Of a DNA stretch of 64,000 nucleotides, positions 62,097 to 64,000 are shown one piece after another. The stretch spans positions 76,036-140,035 of the forward strand of contig CAYOJJ010000009.1 in NCBI GenBank assembly GCA_964404255.1, read 5' to 3'. The stretch comes from JAFDZW01 sp964404255. GTDB taxonomy: Bacteria; Bacteroidota; Ignavibacteria; Palsa-1295. Under the pieces are notes generated by a model, which searched no databases, had not been told where the DNA came from, and was given only the letters and a program-made list of their open reading frames with translations. The position numbers were made by a program, and so were the translations under genes. How positions within the stretch are numbered: the first letter of the stretch is position 1; every line of letters starts with the position of its first letter.

Positions 62097-63809
62097 TTAC
62101 TTAGTGATAACGATTCGTTCAATCTGCTGCTCGCCTTTATCGGTGACGATGGCAAGCAGGTAGATACCCGGCGGCACATTCCCGAGATCGAGATGCTGTT
62201 CATGCTCACCATCCGGCCAATCGTTATACATTCCAAGATCGGCAATACGGCGGCCAAGAATATCATGAAGTGTAAAGCTGATCGAGCGCGGTTCGCTAAG
62301 CGAAAAATGAACCGTCGTCTCTTTCGTAGCCGGGTTCGGATAGACCGAGGTGTTACTTAGCACGCCATTGGAGTGCTGTGTGGATTGGCTAACAGAAGAT
62401 TGAGAGGTATTCATTACCTTCTCGAACTCCTGCGTTGGCTTATACCAGAAGATAATACCATTATCGTACTCTTTACCTTCGAATTGTTCGGTAGTCGTTG
62501 CCGTACGAACTAATACAGGGATGAGGCTATCGAGTACATTACCCTGCATCGGGAATACTGCCACCATCGGTTGATCGTCGATGATAACATCTCCAAGATT
62601 TTCGGGGTGATTATCTGGGTCGACATTAACGACGATATTTACGTTCGCATTAGCAGACATTTTTTTATCAAGATCCGGAATGGCAACATTCTGACTATCT
62701 CCGGCAATAACGATCTTCAAACCATTCGGCTCTGCGGTAGTTTGAATATTTTGTATTTGTGCTAATGCCTGCTTCAGCTCTTCGGAATTGCCATGCTCCT
62801 TGATCAATTGCTCGACCATAGCCCGAACGCTATCTCCAATAGTGGTTTTCGAACCGTCAGTATTAAGCAGTACTTTGCTTCGGCGTACTCTGGGAAGTGT
62901 TGAAGTCGCAGAGGAAGAATGGTTAATACTGCTAATAGTTGTATTCTGAATATTCTTTTTGATAACAATGAATTTCTTCTTGGAAGTATCGGCACTATTA
63001 TCAAGCGTCATTGTCATACTCTCTTCTTTATGTTTGCCACCAGGTAAGGCGCTTTGAGAATGAGACTGGCTTACGGCAATCGAAGTATTTTCATTGGTAA
63101 AATACATCAGACGCTTATTACCGCGGGTATCGGTTACCAATGTCGGGGAGATCTTGGTTAGTGCCGGATCATGGCTCGTTTCCGCAGTAAGCTGCAAACC
63201 CCAGGTGGTACTCGGCAGAATGTTTTTGGAGAAATCATTTTTGCCGGTTTGCATATAGAAAGCTACTCCACCATCGGCTTCCCGTTTGATGCCAAGCTTT
63301 GAAAGATCAGCATCGCTTGCGGTTTGCAACGGTACTTTGGCGATCTCTTTAGGGGCAAGAATATTGGTCGAAGCTTTAGTTGGGATGACGCCATCGATCG
63401 TAAATGGCGGCAACTCCTTTTCCATGGTGGTATGAGCAGAATCATTTACAATAATGACTTGCTTGCGAATAACAGTCCCTTTTTTCTGGGGCACCTGCTG
63501 AACGACAACCGTCGGCTGCTGATCTGTTTTAAAAGCAGCAGTAGGTGGTACGGAAGCAGTAACTGGCTGGTGTGCCGGTGGGGTAGGAGTGACATTAAGG
63601 CCGATAGCAATGAGGCCGGCGGCGGTTAAACCTGCAACAGAAGTCATAATCAATCCTTTCGTTGAAAACAGTGAACGACGTAGTGATATAGTCTGCTGCA
63701 CGGGTGCTGCGGAATCCAGAAGTTCACGAACGCTATCGGTGTCAAGTACCGGTTCTTCGCTGCGAGCCGCAGCAAAGAATTCGTCGAGTGATCGGCCTGC
63801 TCTTTTCAT
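62097..63809 (-). CDS. Putative membrane anti-sigma factor with a T9SS C-terminal sorting domain
   Basis: The protein has 570 residues from the ATG at 63809, 7 bases after the sigma gene stop and with an AAGGGT ribosome-binding site. A longer in-frame start at 63878 overlaps the sigma gene. The N-terminal 50 residues are cytoplasmic-type (RSLDEFFAAARSEEPVLDTD), followed by a membrane span at about 52-72. The rest should be periplasmic: Pro/Thr/Gln-rich, then a large beta-type region. The C-terminus is a type A T9SS sorting domain (VYPNPATKETTVHFSL, then YLLAIVTDKGEQQIERIVITK). No zinc-finger motif is seen. The role as anti-sigma factor is inferred from its position behind an ECF sigma gene and its topology. 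Confidence 0.7.
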   Translation of the reverse strand: MKRAGRSLDEFFAAARSEEPVLDTDSVRELLDSAAPVQQTISLRRSLFSTKGLIMTSVAGLTAAGLIAIGLNVTPTPPAHQPVTASVPPTAAFKTDQQPTVVVQQVPQKKGTVIRKQVIIVNDSAHTTMEKELPPFTIDGVIPTKASTNILAPKEIAKVPLQTASDADLSKLGIKREADGGVAFYMQTGKNDFSKNILPSTTWGLQLTAETSHDPALTKISPTLVTDTRGNKRLMYFTNENTSIAVSQSHSQSALPGGKHKEESMTMTLDNSADTSKKKFIVIKKNIQNTTISSINHSSSATSTLPRVRRSKVLLNTDGSKTTIGDSVRAMVEQLIKEHGNSEELKQALAQIQNIQTTAEPNGLKIVIAGDSQNVAIPDLDKKMSANANVNIVVNVDPDNHPENLGDVIIDDQPMVAVFPMQGNVLDSLIPVLVRTATTTEQFEGKEYDNGIIFWYKPTQEFEKVMNTSQSSVSQSTQHSNGVLSNTSVYPNPATKETTVHFSLSEPRSISFTLHDILGRRIADLGMYNDWPDGEHEQHLDLGNVPPGIYLLAIVTDKGEQQIERIVITK

Positions 63810-63816
63810 ATTACCC

Positions 63817-64000
63817 TTAAGACTTTGACGGTGGTGTAATGACAGTTCGCGCATACACCAGTGTTTTCGATGCTTCACTCATGCCGGTGCCGGAATGTAA
63901 TTCCGGTGCCTGCTCACGGACTCCGAGCAGTTCGGCAAGTTTTTCTCTTCCTCTGGCAATTCGGCTTTTCACCCCTGAAAGACTGCCGCCTTGTATTTGG
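63817..64000 (-). CDS. ECF-type RNA polymerase sigma factor, C-terminal end
   Basis: The last 60 residues of a gene that continues beyond the window. SLSGVKSRIARGREKLAELL is the helix-turn-helix end of sigma region 4. The rest is a short tail (MSEASKTLVYARTV). It is followed after 7 bases by the membrane protein at 62097-63809, a typical sigma/anti-sigma order. Confidence 0.85.
   Translation of the reverse strand, partial: QIQGGSLSGVKSRIARGREKLAELLGVREQAPELHSGTGMSEASKTLVYARTVITPPSKS

Overview
The window looks like a chromosomal segment of a Gram-negative member of the Bacteroidota/FCB group. The signs are secreted proteins ending in type IX secretion (T9SS) sorting domains, Kdo-lipopolysaccharide genes, beta-barrel outer-membrane proteins, and Bacteroidota-type -7 promoter elements (TAnnTTTG) in front of several genes. 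The mix suggests a Kapabacteria/Ignavibacteria-like lineage, but that placement is inference. No rRNA, tRNA, CRISPR array, prophage or insertion sequence was recognised.

Layout. 1-4.6 kb: end of an outer-membrane barrel gene, a cell-surface protein and a large T9SS protein. 4.6-8.2 kb: two periplasmic parvulin-type foldases (SurA-like). 8.3-10.3 kb: a split transketolase. 10.5-13.7 kb: a lipoprotein, sucD with a lysine/alanine tail, a rhodanese, ndk and a GNAT enzyme. 13.7-25.7 kb: a T9SS anchor-D protein, a Nudix hydrolase, a secreted protein, a VWA protein with a TonB-receptor-like N-terminus, gpsA, an M16 peptidase, a ZIP transporter and a lipoprotein. 25.7-29.7 kb: a compact envelope operon, plsC-kdsA-unknown-kdsD-lptC. 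29.7-36 kb: a GAF/degenerate-GGDEF protein, a lipoprotein, and a flippase-glycosyltransferase-secreted protein group. 36-42.2 kb: aldehyde dehydrogenase, a frameshifted AT-rich gene, acyl-CoA dehydrogenase, three small barrel proteins and LemA. 42.2-50 kb: thrS behind a threonine-rich leader peptide and terminator, a GH172/DUF2961 T9SS protein, infC-rpmI, and a BNR T9SS protein. 50-60.5 kb: purN-purH-mreBCD-gpmA-C39-like peptidase-hslVU, all on one strand, then a PQQ sugar dehydrogenase-like T9SS protein. 60.5-64 kb (minus): a FAD-dependent oxidoreductase, a membrane protein that looks like an anti-sigma factor but ends in a T9SS sorting domain, and the end of an ECF sigma factor gene.

Much of the window serves the envelope. 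It covers lipid A/Kdo synthesis and LPS export (plsC, kdsA, kdsD, lptC), outer-membrane protein folding (SurA-like proteins), cell shape (MreBCD), surface polysaccharide (flippase, GT4) and T9SS cargo.

The strongest unusual signals are two. The first is a transcription attenuator with five consecutive Thr codons in front of thrS. The second is the sigma factor/membrane anti-sigma pair whose anti-sigma member carries a T9SS C-terminal signal, which could let the cell sense its secretion system. Others are the histone-like tail on SucD, an unrecognised protein inside the Kdo/LPS operon, a signal-less C39-type peptidase next to HslVU, and genes whose -7 element almost touches the start codon.
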